Of a stretch of 64,000 bases of DNA, positions 45,601 to 54,167 are shown piece by piece. A program made the position numbers and the translations under genes. The stretch covers positions 992,001 through 1,056,000 of the forward strand of contig NZ_CP150300.1 in NCBI RefSeq assembly GCF_037991315.1, given 5' to 3'. This DNA is from Paenibacillus sp. FSL H8-0079. Lineage in GTDB: Bacteria > Bacillota > Bacilli > Paenibacillales > Paenibacillaceae. Within the stretch, counting starts at the first letter, position 1. Every line of letters begins with the position of its first letter. Below the pieces are notes generated by a model, which was not told the origin of the DNA, searched no databases, and saw nothing but the letters and a program-made list of their open reading frames with translations.

Positions 45601-47625
45601 GAAGGCATGGAACACTGGGTACATCTGGTCTCGGCGATGGATCAGGATACATTTGTCCGTGGATATATCTACAGCTATGGAGACAACACAATACGCAAAG
45701 AGACGTTCAGCTATCTGATTCAGAATTGTCATCCACGGGATGGAGAAGATGAGAAGCGGCTTGGAGAATTGCTCCAGAAGTATCCGGTGAATGAGAAGAA
45801 ATTGCTGGAAGCAGCCATGTATGCACCACAGTGGATGGAGATTGTTGCGAAACATCTAGGATGGGAAGGTCTTCGCAGTGCAGCCTGGTACTTCCATGCC
45901 CATATCAATGAACGCTTTACTGCGGAAAAAGAGACCATCGTGGCCCACTATTCGCCAATATCACCACAGGACTTCAATGAAGGTGCATTTGATATCGCGT
46001 GGTTCGAAGAGGCCTATGCGGCTGTCGGGGAGGAACGGTTCAATCTGTTATACGATTGCGCCAAGTACATTTCCGGGGGAGCCAATCACCGCAGATCTCA
46101 ATTGTTCGCGGATGCTGCACTTGGCAAGCTTCGTCTGGACGACATGCGTGAGTCTGTGTCAGACAAGCGAAACAAAGATCATTTGTTAACCTACAGTTTG
46201 ATTCCATTCGCCGTAAATCGGGAACAGGATCTGCGTGAGCGATACGACTTCATTCAGAAGTTCCTGATGCAGAGCAAGCAATTCGGTGCACAGCGCCGTG
46301 CCAGTGAAGGTGTGGTATCGCAGATTGCACTGGGCAACCTTGCCCGTAATGCAGGCTATGCCGATGTTACGCGGCTGATGTGGGACATGGAAGCACGTAA
46401 GCTGGATGAGATGAAATCCTTCTTTGAACCTCATGCATTGGATGCGGACACTACAGCGCAATTGGTCATTGATGAGGAAGGCCAACCCGAGATGGTTATC
46501 GTCAGCAAAGGGAAGACACTCAAATCTGTACCTGCCCGGTTCAAAAAAGACGGATATATCGCTGAACTGAAAGAGCTGAAATCGGATCTGGTGGATCAGT
46601 ATCGCCGGGCACGACAGGAACTGGAACGTTCGATGACTGCCGGAACATCCTTTACACATCAGGAAATTGCCAGTCTAATGCAAAATCCGGTTATCCATCC
46701 GCTGGTAAGAACACTTGTATTCCAGTCAGGTGACAAGACGGGAAGATTCGATGTATCGTCTAGCGGTTTGCTTGCTCCAGGACCAGAGGGCACGATCCAG
46801 GCATTAACAGAGCAGGATCAACTGCTGATTGCTCATCCGCTTCATCTGTATCAGAGCGGAAGCTGGAGTGAATTCCAGCGAGATCTGTTCACCCGTCAGG
46901 AGCGTCAGCCATTCAAGCAGGTATTCCGTGAGCTGTATCTTCCTAACGAGGACGAATTGGCTAATGGTACGGTGTCCCGCCGATATGCAGGGTACCAGAT
47001 TCAACCGAAAAAAGCAGTAGCTCTGCTTAAAGGACGCCAATGGACTGTCAGTTATGAAGAAGGTCTGCAGAAGGTAAGCTACGAGCACAATCTGATCGCG
47101 AATCTCTATGCGATGGCGGATTGGTTCTCACCGGCAGATACCGAGGCACCAACACTGGAGACGGTGCAATTCTACGATCGCAAGACCTACAAGCCTGTAG
47201 CGCTGCAAGATGTGCCGCTGACGTTCTTCTCGGAAGTCATGCGTGATATCGATCTGGTGGTCAGCGTTGCACATGTGGGAGGCGTAGATCCGGAAGCCAG
47301 CCTGACAACAATCGAGATGCGCCACGTCATTGTGAACGAGTCGTTGCGTCTGCTGAAGATCGACAATGTACGTCTGGACGGGAACTACGCACGGATTGAT
47401 GGTGAATTAGGTGAGTATGCTGTTCATCTGGGCAGTGGTAATGTGTTCAAACAGGCCACAGGTGCACTTCATATCATACCGGTACACAGTCAGCATCGGG
47501 GCCGAATCTTCCTGCCATTCCTCGATGAAGATCCGAGAACAGCTGAGATTCTGTCCAAGGTGATGTTGCTCGCCGAAGATAAGAAGATTAAGGACCCGCA
47601 GATTCTTGCACAATTACAGAACTAG
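42655..47625 (+). CDS. very large DUF4132-like (MolR-type) protein
   Basis: 1656 aa, soluble, mostly helical with HEAT-like stretches (LQRLGALELLTEIAADPERADQQEQL). The C-terminal part from about residue 1150 has the DUF4132 pattern (RFKKDGYIAELKELKSDLVDQYRRARQELERSM, FRELYLPNEDEL, RRYAGYQIQ, IGVDPEAS-like GGVDPEASLTTIEMRHVIVNE, HRGRIFLPFLDEDPRTAEILSKVMLLAEDKKIKDPQI). The family includes E. coli YehI/MolR-type proteins of unknown biochemistry. The start at 42655 follows AAGGAGGAG. It sits behind nitrate reductase genes, a molybdoenzyme, but a terminator intervenes, so a link to molybdenum is only a suggestion. Confidence 0.8.
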   Translation: MNKEDQVQVYMDELQVKAKSLTGVQLELANYVVEIAGSTYLRGDEKMFLNTEKLLGRLAAETQNPLFQPLLDVLQHLASESLVARFRYIAERATRFPYSNHYERRPFRTSDPEQHVEQVIRKLMGLFRMEMKNFSLSEYVSLREYKLDYLHEIRSVLPDCIAYELDHQGGDMKQALHDIIYGDNQTALLTHEMIKGIFMSDQADAYQMVGELLIAARLQEGLRQSIVERMDEGTLEAYIYILKIIIDNNLIRFSSVVRALAVWTGIGIEAANQRVAAQLIEQAYEALVQPEVREAWQQEVNANKLFISLWATAVIEENELKSKIFEIMDQGQLYQKIVAQYVLANSQNRELRLHIARRYLEAQDTELMHWIVTNYDAMYMYNWSFENGENQRSVYIWPLPALEDKTLRRQDFDQFKQMLTVIPKGGSGGPSGVLEYVHYRIDTDDVVKKMLYLAAYDMDPEWIGEVIAIKDRLSPELRGELLSQFVQHPDNEVQRQFVFESLSDKSISNRESALSKAKLLTLTVEEMKQMEALMKLKTGSLRQKVIHVLLLQPVDQLAVSLKRLLQAKSELQRLGALELLTEIAADPERADQQEQLQPLAQLIETPTAKEQKLLDKLTDQGSRYTAANGFGLFDPKRREPLLDEKRELNGHSPKDIFTLSLDQTRPFLQGLNELVHEHRDHEYEVEYYAGYKDTLLLGASLRSKVPYAERNEMKQLEQFPLHDVWENYIQQAGFSSVELMQLYMVIQLREFNGNLGDHYSYFREQYDYDEMQKVPLMEGWRKSFAEQIYPLDDIEKLQQLLDSLTYKDQVTSLISAAYLDSNPEDTFEIAEKTWASIISSMPAERLEKESGMLHILTGPWNYTVRSKIHDDDSFKRFFQTAYQFASLVENSQPLSLLSLEDFLRAYQLNLIDDQEIYRQVLVGGNRLLFIRDLTSTRTEGIASDPKLVQLRDAVVDRILEIELTRGELSTEVSTLAMKLDRIEGMEHWVHLVSAMDQDTFVRGYIYSYGDNTIRKETFSYLIQNCHPRDGEDEKRLGELLQKYPVNEKKLLEAAMYAPQWMEIVAKHLGWEGLRSAAWYFHAHINERFTAEKETIVAHYSPISPQDFNEGAFDIAWFEEAYAAVGEERFNLLYDCAKYISGGANHRRSQLFADAALGKLRLDDMRESVSDKRNKDHLLTYSLIPFAVNREQDLRERYDFIQKFLMQSKQFGAQRRASEGVVSQIALGNLARNAGYADVTRLMWDMEARKLDEMKSFFEPHALDADTTAQLVIDEEGQPEMVIVSKGKTLKSVPARFKKDGYIAELKELKSDLVDQYRRARQELERSMTAGTSFTHQEIASLMQNPVIHPLVRTLVFQSGDKTGRFDVSSSGLLAPGPEGTIQALTEQDQLLIAHPLHLYQSGSWSEFQRDLFTRQERQPFKQVFRELYLPNEDELANGTVSRRYAGYQIQPKKAVALLKGRQWTVSYEEGLQKVSYEHNLIANLYAMADWFSPADTEAPTLETVQFYDRKTYKPVALQDVPLTFFSEVMRDIDLVVSVAHVGGVDPEASLTTIEMRHVIVNESLRLLKIDNVRLDGNYARIDGELGEYAVHLGSGNVFKQATGALHIIPVHSQHRGRIFLPFLDEDPRTAEILSKVMLLAEDKKIKDPQILAQLQN

Positions 47626-47634
47626 AACTGATTG

Positions 47635-47660
47635 AACCGTCTCTCGTGGGGCGGTTTTTT
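47635..47660 (+). terminator. intrinsic terminator after the DUF4132-like gene
   Basis: AACCGTCTC pairs with GGGGCGGTT (two G-U pairs), followed by a run of T. Confidence 0.88.
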
Positions 47661-48277
47661 ATTTGTTACTCTGATTATTAATGTACTCCGAATCTCAATA
47701 TAACGAGTGTAGAACAAGGATCATGGGTGGAAAGTGAACAATATGGAGAAATTCCAACATAAAGGCAGCTGAAGAACGTGTTAAAGGGGACTTCAGTTGC
47801 TTTTATATTTTCGGATATTTCAATGGGCCGGATTGGTTCCGGTTTCAAATAGACTTAGGACCCAGAGCATGTCGGTATATTCCTTAATCTGATAATTAAT
47901 TGCATTAATTGGTTGAATGGGAGTGGGTCGAACCGACTGTTTTTAAAAGTGAATAATTTGTTCGAAAGTAGTTACATAAATGTAAATAATTCGTTTTCTT
48001 GTTTTGTTATCTGCATTATTAATGTGGTGATTCCAAAGAACTAGGCTCCTTCTAATCGGTCATTTACCAAATTTAAGGGGATGTAATTCGGTATCATGTC
48101 GGCTATCGTTAGGAAGCGAAATCTGCTGACTGGCTTGCAGGCTGCAGTTTCAGAAGCCATGTGCAGGACGACCTGAATGCTTGAAAGACTGGGATCAAGC
48201 CAGTTTGCATTCCCTTGTATACATGTATTCAAGATGTGCACAAGAAAAATGATCAAGAGAGAAGGAGAACTTACAAC
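47661..48277 (+). other. long leader/intergenic region upstream of the GH3 gene
   Basis: No gene is supported in these 617 bases. At 47761-47805 a second terminator-like hairpin occurs (AAAGGCAGCTGAAG with CTTCAGTTGCTTTT, then U-rich). It would end either read-through or a small RNA starting after 47660. The motif at 47953-47973 repeats one found at 26704-26724. A small reading frame on the other strand at 48041-48256 has no ribosome-binding site or recognisable product. Confidence 0.5.
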
Positions 48278-50989
48278 ATGAACAGAAGACTCAATCTGAT
48301 TTTCCTCAAACGATGGTTTATGTTATTAATCATCGTGGCGGTTGCGGCTATGCCGCTACACGCCTTCGCCGCGGAGGCGGAATCCGGGGCTGATCGGCCT
48401 TGGATGAACAAATCCTTGTCTGCGGAGGAACGCACCGAGCTGCTGCTCAAGGAGATGACGCTGGAGGAGAAAGTTGGATTCGTAACCGGTAAAGTAAATA
48501 ACTATTATGGTTTCTATAATGATGGATTGGAGCGCCTCGGCATTCCGGCATTACAGATGGCAGACGGACCTGCAGGGGTACGTGTGGCTAACCCGGATGT
48601 GCAGGACAAAAAGTCCACGGCATTGCCTGCGCCCATCGCGCTTGCCGCTTCCTGGGATACCAATCTGGCCAAGAAATATGGTGATCTGATCGGTCAGGAA
48701 GCACATGATACAACACATAATGTAGTGCTCGGCCCTGGGCTGGATATTGCACGTACACCATGGGGTTCCCGGAACTTCGAATCGCTGGGGGAAGATCCGC
48801 TACTGGCTTCCGGCATGGGTGCAGCGTATGTGAACGGGATTCAAAGTAATCCGGTAATCGCTACGGCGAAGCACTATATCCTGAACAACCAGGAGACGGA
48901 ACGTTTCACGACCAATGCAACAGCCAGCGAACGTGCCATTCAGGAAGTCTATGCACGTCCGTTCCAGGCGATGGTCGAAAAAGCGGATCTCGGTTCGGCA
49001 ATGTGTTCATTTAACCAGGTGAACGGTACATATGCTTGTGAGAACAAGGAGATGCTGACGGATGTCCTTAGGGATCAGTTTGGCTTCGAAGGGTTCGTCA
49101 TGAGTGACTACGGTGCAAACTTCAGCACAGCCAAATCCGCCAATGCGGGTCTGGATCTGGAGACACCTGGAGAGCCTTACGGTAAATGGGGAGACAAGTT
49201 GCTGGAAGCCGTGAACAATGGCGAAGTCAGCGAGCAAACTATTGATGAGAAGGTTAGACGCATTTTGCTTCAAATGTTCGATAAAGGGCTGTTCGATAAC
49301 CCTGTAACGAATACACAAATCAATGCCAAGAAAGACGGCAAACAGGCACGTGAAATTGCAGAAGAGAGCATGGTTCTTTTGCAAAACAACGATAATACGC
49401 TGCCGCTTTCCAAGAAAAATGTGAAATCGATCGCTGTCATCGGACCGGATGCAGATAATGCATCTGCTGCTGGTGGAGGTAGCAGTCTGGTTAATCCGAC
49501 GTATACCGTAAGTCCACTGCAAGGCATTCGTAACCGTGCCGGTAACGGTGTGGATGTAAAATATGCAGCTGGAACCGATCCAATCTCCGCAGGAGATGCA
49601 TTTAATGGACCATCCGCCGTACCTTCCACTCTGTTATCGCCAGGGGATGCTCAGGAAAGTGAAAGAGACTATGGTACAGATCGTGCGGAATACGGTCTGC
49701 GTGCTGAATACTGGACGAATAAAGATATGGAGGGTAACCCTTCGCTGGTTCGTACAGATAATCAGGTCAACATGAATCTTGGATTCTACAACTATGAAGG
49801 TTTTAATGCACAATCTTCCAAGCTTCCGGTGACACCAACGAAGTTCAATGCCAAGATGTCTGCTCGTTGGACAGGGGCAATTACAGCGCCTCAAACGGGT
49901 GAATATAAGCTGTCCCTGACCAGTCTCGGTTCTGCGAAACTGTATGTGGATGATGAGTTACTCGTAGACAATCAAGGTGAAACATTGAGTACAACGAAGA
50001 AAGAAATCACGTTCAAAGAAGGCGAGTCCCACAATATTCGGATTGAGTATCGTACGGATTTCCCGGTACAGTCCAATCATGATATGGGCGCACAGGTTCG
50101 TTTTGGCTGGGAAGCTCCAGAAGACGCTGTTGATATCAAAATGCAAAAAGCAGTCGATCTGGCGAAAAAATCCGATGTTGCCGTTGTGGTAACACGTACG
50201 TATGACAGTGAAGGTTATGTAGACCGTTCCGATCTGGAACTGCCGAATAACCAGGAACAGCTGATCCGCAAAGTAGCGGCAGCCAATCCGAAAACGATCG
50301 TAGTGCAAATGAGTGGTCGTGCTGTCGAGATGGACTCCTGGCAAAAAGAAGTGCCATCCATCGTTCAAGCTTGGTACGCAGGTCAGGAACAAGGTAATGC
50401 AGTGGCACGTGTGCTGTTTGGTGATGTGAATCCATCTGGTAAGTTGCCGGTGACGTTCCCATCAGATGATTCCCAGACCCCGGTATCCACTGCGGAACAA
50501 TTCCCAGGTGTGAATGGGGTGGGTAACTACTCCGAGGGTATCTTTGTAGGGTACAAAGGATATGACAAAGAAGGCATGACACCGGCGTTCGCCTTTGGAC
50601 ACGGACTGTCGTATACCGATTTTAATTATCGTAATCTGCATGTGAAAAACACAGGTAAAGGCGATAAGGAAACTGTAGAAGTATCCCTGAACCTGCGCAA
50701 TACCGGTAAGGTTGCCGGTGCAGAAGTCGTACAGGTCTATGTAGGCAATCTGCCAACCAAAGTGGAGACACCAGAGAAACAACTTGCTGGCTGGGCGAAG
50801 GTCGATCTGAAAGCAGGCAAGCAACAACGGGTTAACATTCAACTGGATCGCAGCGCATTGTCCTATTGGGATGAAGCATCCCATGAATGGGTAATGCCGA
50901 AGGGTAAAGTTCAAGTGTATGTTGGCAGTGCATCGGATGATATCCGTCTGACAGGCAGTGTGAATTTCGGAAGTAAGTCCGGTAAATAA
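48278..50989 (+). CDS. secreted GH3 beta-glucosidase with PA14 domain
   Basis: The 903-aa protein has a Sec signal peptide (LKRWFMLLIIVAVAAMPLHAFA-AEA). It has a GH3 (alpha/beta)8 domain (MADGPAGVRV, NFESLGEDPLLASGMGAAYVNGIQ, KHYILNNQET) with catalytic nucleophile Asp277 in GFVMSDYGA. Then come the second GH3 domain, an inserted PA14 module (about residues 465-615: YGLRAEYWTNKDMEG to VRFGWEAP) and a C-terminal FnIII-like domain. PA14-containing GH3 enzymes often act on beta-linked oligosaccharides. The ATG at 48278 follows AAGGAGAA. It is followed by a terminator and then a GH30 gene. Confidence 0.92.
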   Translation: MNRRLNLIFLKRWFMLLIIVAVAAMPLHAFAAEAESGADRPWMNKSLSAEERTELLLKEMTLEEKVGFVTGKVNNYYGFYNDGLERLGIPALQMADGPAGVRVANPDVQDKKSTALPAPIALAASWDTNLAKKYGDLIGQEAHDTTHNVVLGPGLDIARTPWGSRNFESLGEDPLLASGMGAAYVNGIQSNPVIATAKHYILNNQETERFTTNATASERAIQEVYARPFQAMVEKADLGSAMCSFNQVNGTYACENKEMLTDVLRDQFGFEGFVMSDYGANFSTAKSANAGLDLETPGEPYGKWGDKLLEAVNNGEVSEQTIDEKVRRILLQMFDKGLFDNPVTNTQINAKKDGKQAREIAEESMVLLQNNDNTLPLSKKNVKSIAVIGPDADNASAAGGGSSLVNPTYTVSPLQGIRNRAGNGVDVKYAAGTDPISAGDAFNGPSAVPSTLLSPGDAQESERDYGTDRAEYGLRAEYWTNKDMEGNPSLVRTDNQVNMNLGFYNYEGFNAQSSKLPVTPTKFNAKMSARWTGAITAPQTGEYKLSLTSLGSAKLYVDDELLVDNQGETLSTTKKEITFKEGESHNIRIEYRTDFPVQSNHDMGAQVRFGWEAPEDAVDIKMQKAVDLAKKSDVAVVVTRTYDSEGYVDRSDLELPNNQEQLIRKVAAANPKTIVVQMSGRAVEMDSWQKEVPSIVQAWYAGQEQGNAVARVLFGDVNPSGKLPVTFPSDDSQTPVSTAEQFPGVNGVGNYSEGIFVGYKGYDKEGMTPAFAFGHGLSYTDFNYRNLHVKNTGKGDKETVEVSLNLRNTGKVAGAEVVQVYVGNLPTKVETPEKQLAGWAKVDLKAGKQQRVNIQLDRSALSYWDEASHEWVMPKGKVQVYVGSASDDIRLTGSVNFGSKSGK

Positions 50990-51016
50990 AAGTGCAATAA
51001 GGGAGATTGAAAATGA

Positions 51017-51043
51017 GTCGTGGCCGAATGGCCACGGCTTTTT
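51017..51043 (+). terminator. intrinsic terminator between GH3 and GH30 genes
   Basis: CGTGGCC-GAAT-GGCCACG is a perfect 7-bp hairpin followed by GCTTTTT. It lies only about 24 bp ahead of the GH30 start, so the second enzyme is made either by read-through or from its own promoter. Confidence 0.85.
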
Positions 51044-51066
51044 CCACAATGGAAGGAGAGTGAAGC

Positions 51067-52635
51067 GTGATGAGCATAGGCTGGCGAGAGCATCCCAAAC
51101 GATGGATCATCCTGTTAATCGCTGTTTGTTGTGTCGGTGCAGGAATTTGGCTTATCCTCAACCGAAATGAACAATCCATTCCTCCACCGATTGCGGACAA
51201 GCAGACAGCGGCCGAAGTCTGGTTAACGACGGGAGATCAGCAAAATCTGCTTACACCACAGAAGTCTATTCCAATTACAGACCACCATAATGTAGAAACA
51301 AGTTCTTCAGATTCTGCAATGCAGGAGTCAGACACGTCTTCGTCCGAGTTTACCATACAGATTGACCCGGACAAGACATATCAGACCATGGATGGTTTTG
51401 GCGCAGCGATGACGGGTTCGTCGGCACATCTGATTAATCAGCTTCCGGAGGAGCAGCAAGAACAACTACTCAAGGAGATGTTCTCGACGGAAGGCTTGAA
51501 CATGGATATGGTGCGTCATACGATTGGTGCCTCCGATTATTCGGTAGATGAATCAGGTGTGGCTTCAAGTTATACCTATGATGATATCGAGTCCGGCACG
51601 GATTATGAGATGGAACAATTTTCGATCGAGAAGGATCAGGAAGTCGTGAATATGCTGGAGCGTGTAGCTGGTTTGAAACCGGATCTTAAAGTGCTGGGCA
51701 CACCGTGGACGGCCCCGGCCTGGATGAAATATGGGGAGAAGACCACTAACGGCTGGTATCTGGATTATAACGATCCCCAGGTGTATGAAGCGTACGCGAG
51801 ATATTTTGTAAAATATATTGAAGCTTATCAGGCAAAGGGCATTCCCATCTACGGGATTACGTTGCAAAATGAACCGGAGTTCACCTCGGATAAATATCCG
51901 AGTATGAGTATGGGCGCCGAAGAACAAGCCAGGTTCATTCGGGATTACCTCGGCCCGGCGCTACAAGATGCGGGACTTGATACGCGAATCATCGCTTATG
52001 ATCATAACTGGGATCAGGCGGTCGAATATACCAGCGAGGTGCTTGGTGATGAGCAGGCTGCTGATTATATCGATGGATCTGCTTTCCACTGTTATGCAGG
52101 TGATCCATCTGCCATGTCGGAAGTGCATGATCGCTTCCCGGACAAACATATTTATTTTACCGAATGTAGTGGTGGGGAGTGGAGTCCTGATTTTGGCGAG
52201 AATCTGAGTTGGCAGATGTCCAATCTCATCATTGGTGCGCCGCGCAACTGGGCGAAGAATGTGCTGCTCTGGAACATTGCACTCAATCCGCAAGGTGGTC
52301 CCACGAACGGTGGCTGTGAGAACTGCCGTGGGGTTGTGACGATTGACCCGGAGCGTGATGAAATCACTAGAAATGTCGAGTATTATGCACTGGGCCACAT
52401 CAGTCGTTATGTACGTCCGGGAGCCGTAAGGATCGAGTCCTCACAGGAGCATGGCCAGATCGAGAATGTAGCTTTCCACAATCCGGATGGAACGATCGTG
52501 CTGGTTGCAGCTAACACGGGTGAGGTAGAAGTTTCCTTTGATGTAGTTATGGACAGAGATTCGTTTCAATATGTACTGCCTTCCAAATCGGCAGCAACCT
52601 TCCGTTGGAACTCAAAAACGGGAGTAGAACGTTGA
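51067..52635 (+). CDS. GH30 glycoside hydrolase (glucosylceramidase / endo-beta-1,6-glucanase type), membrane-anchored
   Basis: The 522-aa protein has an N-terminal hydrophobic anchor (WIILLIAVCCVGAGIWLIL), a Ser/Thr-rich linker to about residue 95, and a GH30 barrel. The conserved carboxylates are Glu269 in LQNEPE (acid/base) and Glu366 in FTECSGG (nucleophile). TYQTMDGFGAAMTGSSAHLI and WTAPAWMK are typical of the family. A C-terminal beta domain follows. The likely substrate is a beta-1,6- or beta-1,3-glucan, inferred from GH30 subfamilies and the GH3 neighbour. The start is GTG at 51067 or ATG at 51070; GGAAGGAGAG serves either. Confidence 0.9.
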   Translation: MMSIGWREHPKRWIILLIAVCCVGAGIWLILNRNEQSIPPPIADKQTAAEVWLTTGDQQNLLTPQKSIPITDHHNVETSSSDSAMQESDTSSSEFTIQIDPDKTYQTMDGFGAAMTGSSAHLINQLPEEQQEQLLKEMFSTEGLNMDMVRHTIGASDYSVDESGVASSYTYDDIESGTDYEMEQFSIEKDQEVVNMLERVAGLKPDLKVLGTPWTAPAWMKYGEKTTNGWYLDYNDPQVYEAYARYFVKYIEAYQAKGIPIYGITLQNEPEFTSDKYPSMSMGAEEQARFIRDYLGPALQDAGLDTRIIAYDHNWDQAVEYTSEVLGDEQAADYIDGSAFHCYAGDPSAMSEVHDRFPDKHIYFTECSGGEWSPDFGENLSWQMSNLIIGAPRNWAKNVLLWNIALNPQGGPTNGGCENCRGVVTIDPERDEITRNVEYYALGHISRYVRPGAVRIESSQEHGQIENVAFHNPDGTIVLVAANTGEVEVSFDVVMDRDSFQYVLPSKSAATFRWNSKTGVER

Positions 52636-52720
52636 CTCAAGCTTGGAAATTATGGGTACAGATTGAATGATGGACATGGTAAAATACACGTAGAGTTATT
52701 TCAAATTTGATGTATTAAAT

Positions 52721-52747
52721 AAGTCCGATCTCAGGATCGGGCTTTTA
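52721..52747 (+). terminator. intrinsic terminator after GH30
   Basis: AAGTCCGATC pairs with GATCGGGCTT around TCAG and is followed by TTTT. Confidence 0.88.
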
Positions 52748-52783
52748 CATAACCTTTTACTTGTAGTAGAAAAGGAGAATACG

Positions 52784-52891
52784 TTGGACATGTTAGTCGT
52801 TGTATATCGGGAACAGGATCATGACAAATTGGTCGAGATCTGGGAGAGTGCTGTTCGGGTAATACATCGGTTAACCATGGGATATAAATGA
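52784..52891 (+). pseudogene. remnant of a GNAT-type acetyltransferase gene
   Basis: A 35-codon frame opens with TTG (or ATG at 52790) behind an AAAAGGAG site. It reads VVVYREQDHDKLVEIWESAV then RVIHRLTM before a stop. Charged-D-x(3)-hydrophobic-x-x-IWESAVRxxH is the usual N-terminus of small GNAT acetyltransferases of about 140-150 aa, so this is probably the surviving 5' end of one. It is followed 21 bp later by the WXG100-type gene. Confidence 0.5.
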
Positions 52892-52912
52892 CCACGAAGA
52901 GGAGTGTGCAGC

Positions 52913-53899
52913 ATGACACAGATCAAGGTGACACCGGAACAACTGGAGACGGTCAGTGGGCAGTTTGCTCAGGCGCATCAGCAATTATCGGGCTTCATGT
53001 CCGCGCTGGATAGCAAGATGAGTGTCATGCGCAGCAACTGGGATGGCATGGAGCGGGAGCGTTTTTATAACGATTATTCAACAGCTCAAGGCACGATGAA
53101 ATCTGTTCTGGAACTGGTTCTGTCCATTCAATCGGAGCTTAAGAAAATTGCCGAGCGTTTCCGTACAACGGATGAAGATGCGGTGAACAAGGCGCTTATG
53201 GCGGCTTTGACCGCAGCACAGACGCTTACAACCATGGGTAAACAAAAAGGCGATGGTATAGGCAAAACGTCAGGCCCACCAAAGAACATGGATGAATGGG
53301 ATGAGAAGGATGCCGAGAAGTACCAAAACTATGAGGAAATGCTGAAGAAAGCCGAAGAGGTGGGTGATGAAGAACTGGCGCAGCAGATTCAGGCCAGCAT
53401 GAACATCATTCGGCTTCAGTATGAAGATGTAATCTATCAGACTGACCCCAATACGGGCAAGACGGTGAAAATTACCGAGGATTCCATCGTGGGTACGTAT
53501 CAGGTGAAAAGCGACAAGGGTGAAACGACCACCATCAGTCTGGATAAACAGGGCAATGTGGTGGACTATAGCAAGGATACGGAAAAGTATAAGTATTCGG
53601 AGCAAACGCACACGACCAGTCAAGGAGAGCATCTCTTTGGCAAAGTGGCACAAACGGCTACAGGCTACGGCATTGGTCTGCTGCTCACAAGCAAGACGGG
53701 CTCTGCCTTTACAGAACATGCCACTGGACTTGGTTCTTCCTTCGTTGCGGACAAGTTCCTGTTCTCTGTGCCGGAAGAAGGTGAGACACGTACGATGATC
53801 TACCGGACCAATAAGGATACGGGCAAAATGGAGAATATGATTGTGGTCACGCGCGGCGACAACGATATTGAATATACTCCGTGGCGTGATTACTATTAA
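52913..53899 (+). CDS. WXG100-type protein with C-terminal extension
   Basis: 328 aa. The first 100 residues form the helical hairpin of WXG100/ESX proteins (MTQIKVTPEQLETVSGQFAQAHQQL, turn motif NWDGMERERFYNDY, then SVLELVLSIQSELKKIAERFRTTDE). A charged helical linker follows, then a beta-rich unknown C-terminal domain (TYQVKSDKGETTTISLDKQGNVVDYSK to GDNDIEYTPWRDYY). Such proteins are secreted by type VII systems; the extension may be an effector or structural domain. The ATG at 52913 follows GAGGAG. No EssC/YukB ATPase or immunity gene is adjacent. Confidence 0.75.
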   Translation: MTQIKVTPEQLETVSGQFAQAHQQLSGFMSALDSKMSVMRSNWDGMERERFYNDYSTAQGTMKSVLELVLSIQSELKKIAERFRTTDEDAVNKALMAALTAAQTLTTMGKQKGDGIGKTSGPPKNMDEWDEKDAEKYQNYEEMLKKAEEVGDEELAQQIQASMNIIRLQYEDVIYQTDPNTGKTVKITEDSIVGTYQVKSDKGETTTISLDKQGNVVDYSKDTEKYKYSEQTHTTSQGEHLFGKVAQTATGYGIGLLLTSKTGSAFTEHATGLGSSFVADKFLFSVPEEGETRTMIYRTNKDTGKMENMIVVTRGDNDIEYTPWRDYY

Positions 53900-54167
53900 G
53901 CCACGGATGGGTCGACAAGCAAGCGGCAACGCAGGGGGAGACCTGATTGCTGCCTGCTTGTCGACCCACAGCATGGAACCATGTGGTTGGATGACATATG
54001 GCTAAAAGTGTGAAGGGCAGGCGGCTTAACGTTGAGCCTGCCCATAGAGAAACACCCCGGCAACCTTCTCCCTGAGATGGGAAGGTTGCCGGGGTGTTTT
54101 GGGTTAATCTTACCGATTAGCCACGGTCAACAGACCGGGCTGAAAGGAAGTCTTTTTTTGCCAAAGC
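53900..54167. terminator. three successive hairpins between convergent genes
   Basis: Stem 1 (53908-53930 with 53945-53968) shares TGGGTCGACAAGCA and further near-matches. Stem 2 (54015-54043) is GGGCAGGC/GCCTGCCC. Stem 3 (54050-54101) is an AACACCCCGGCAACCTTC-type arm matching GAAGGTTGCCGGGGTGTT, followed by TT on plus and preceded by AA-rich sequence for minus. Stem 3 is a bidirectional terminator for the WXG100 and FNT genes. The role of stems 1 and 2 is unclear. Confidence 0.7.

Noticed and set aside
48041..48256. Minus-strand 71-aa frame upstream of the GH3 gene
   Set aside because: No ribosome-binding site or recognisable similarity; probably chance.
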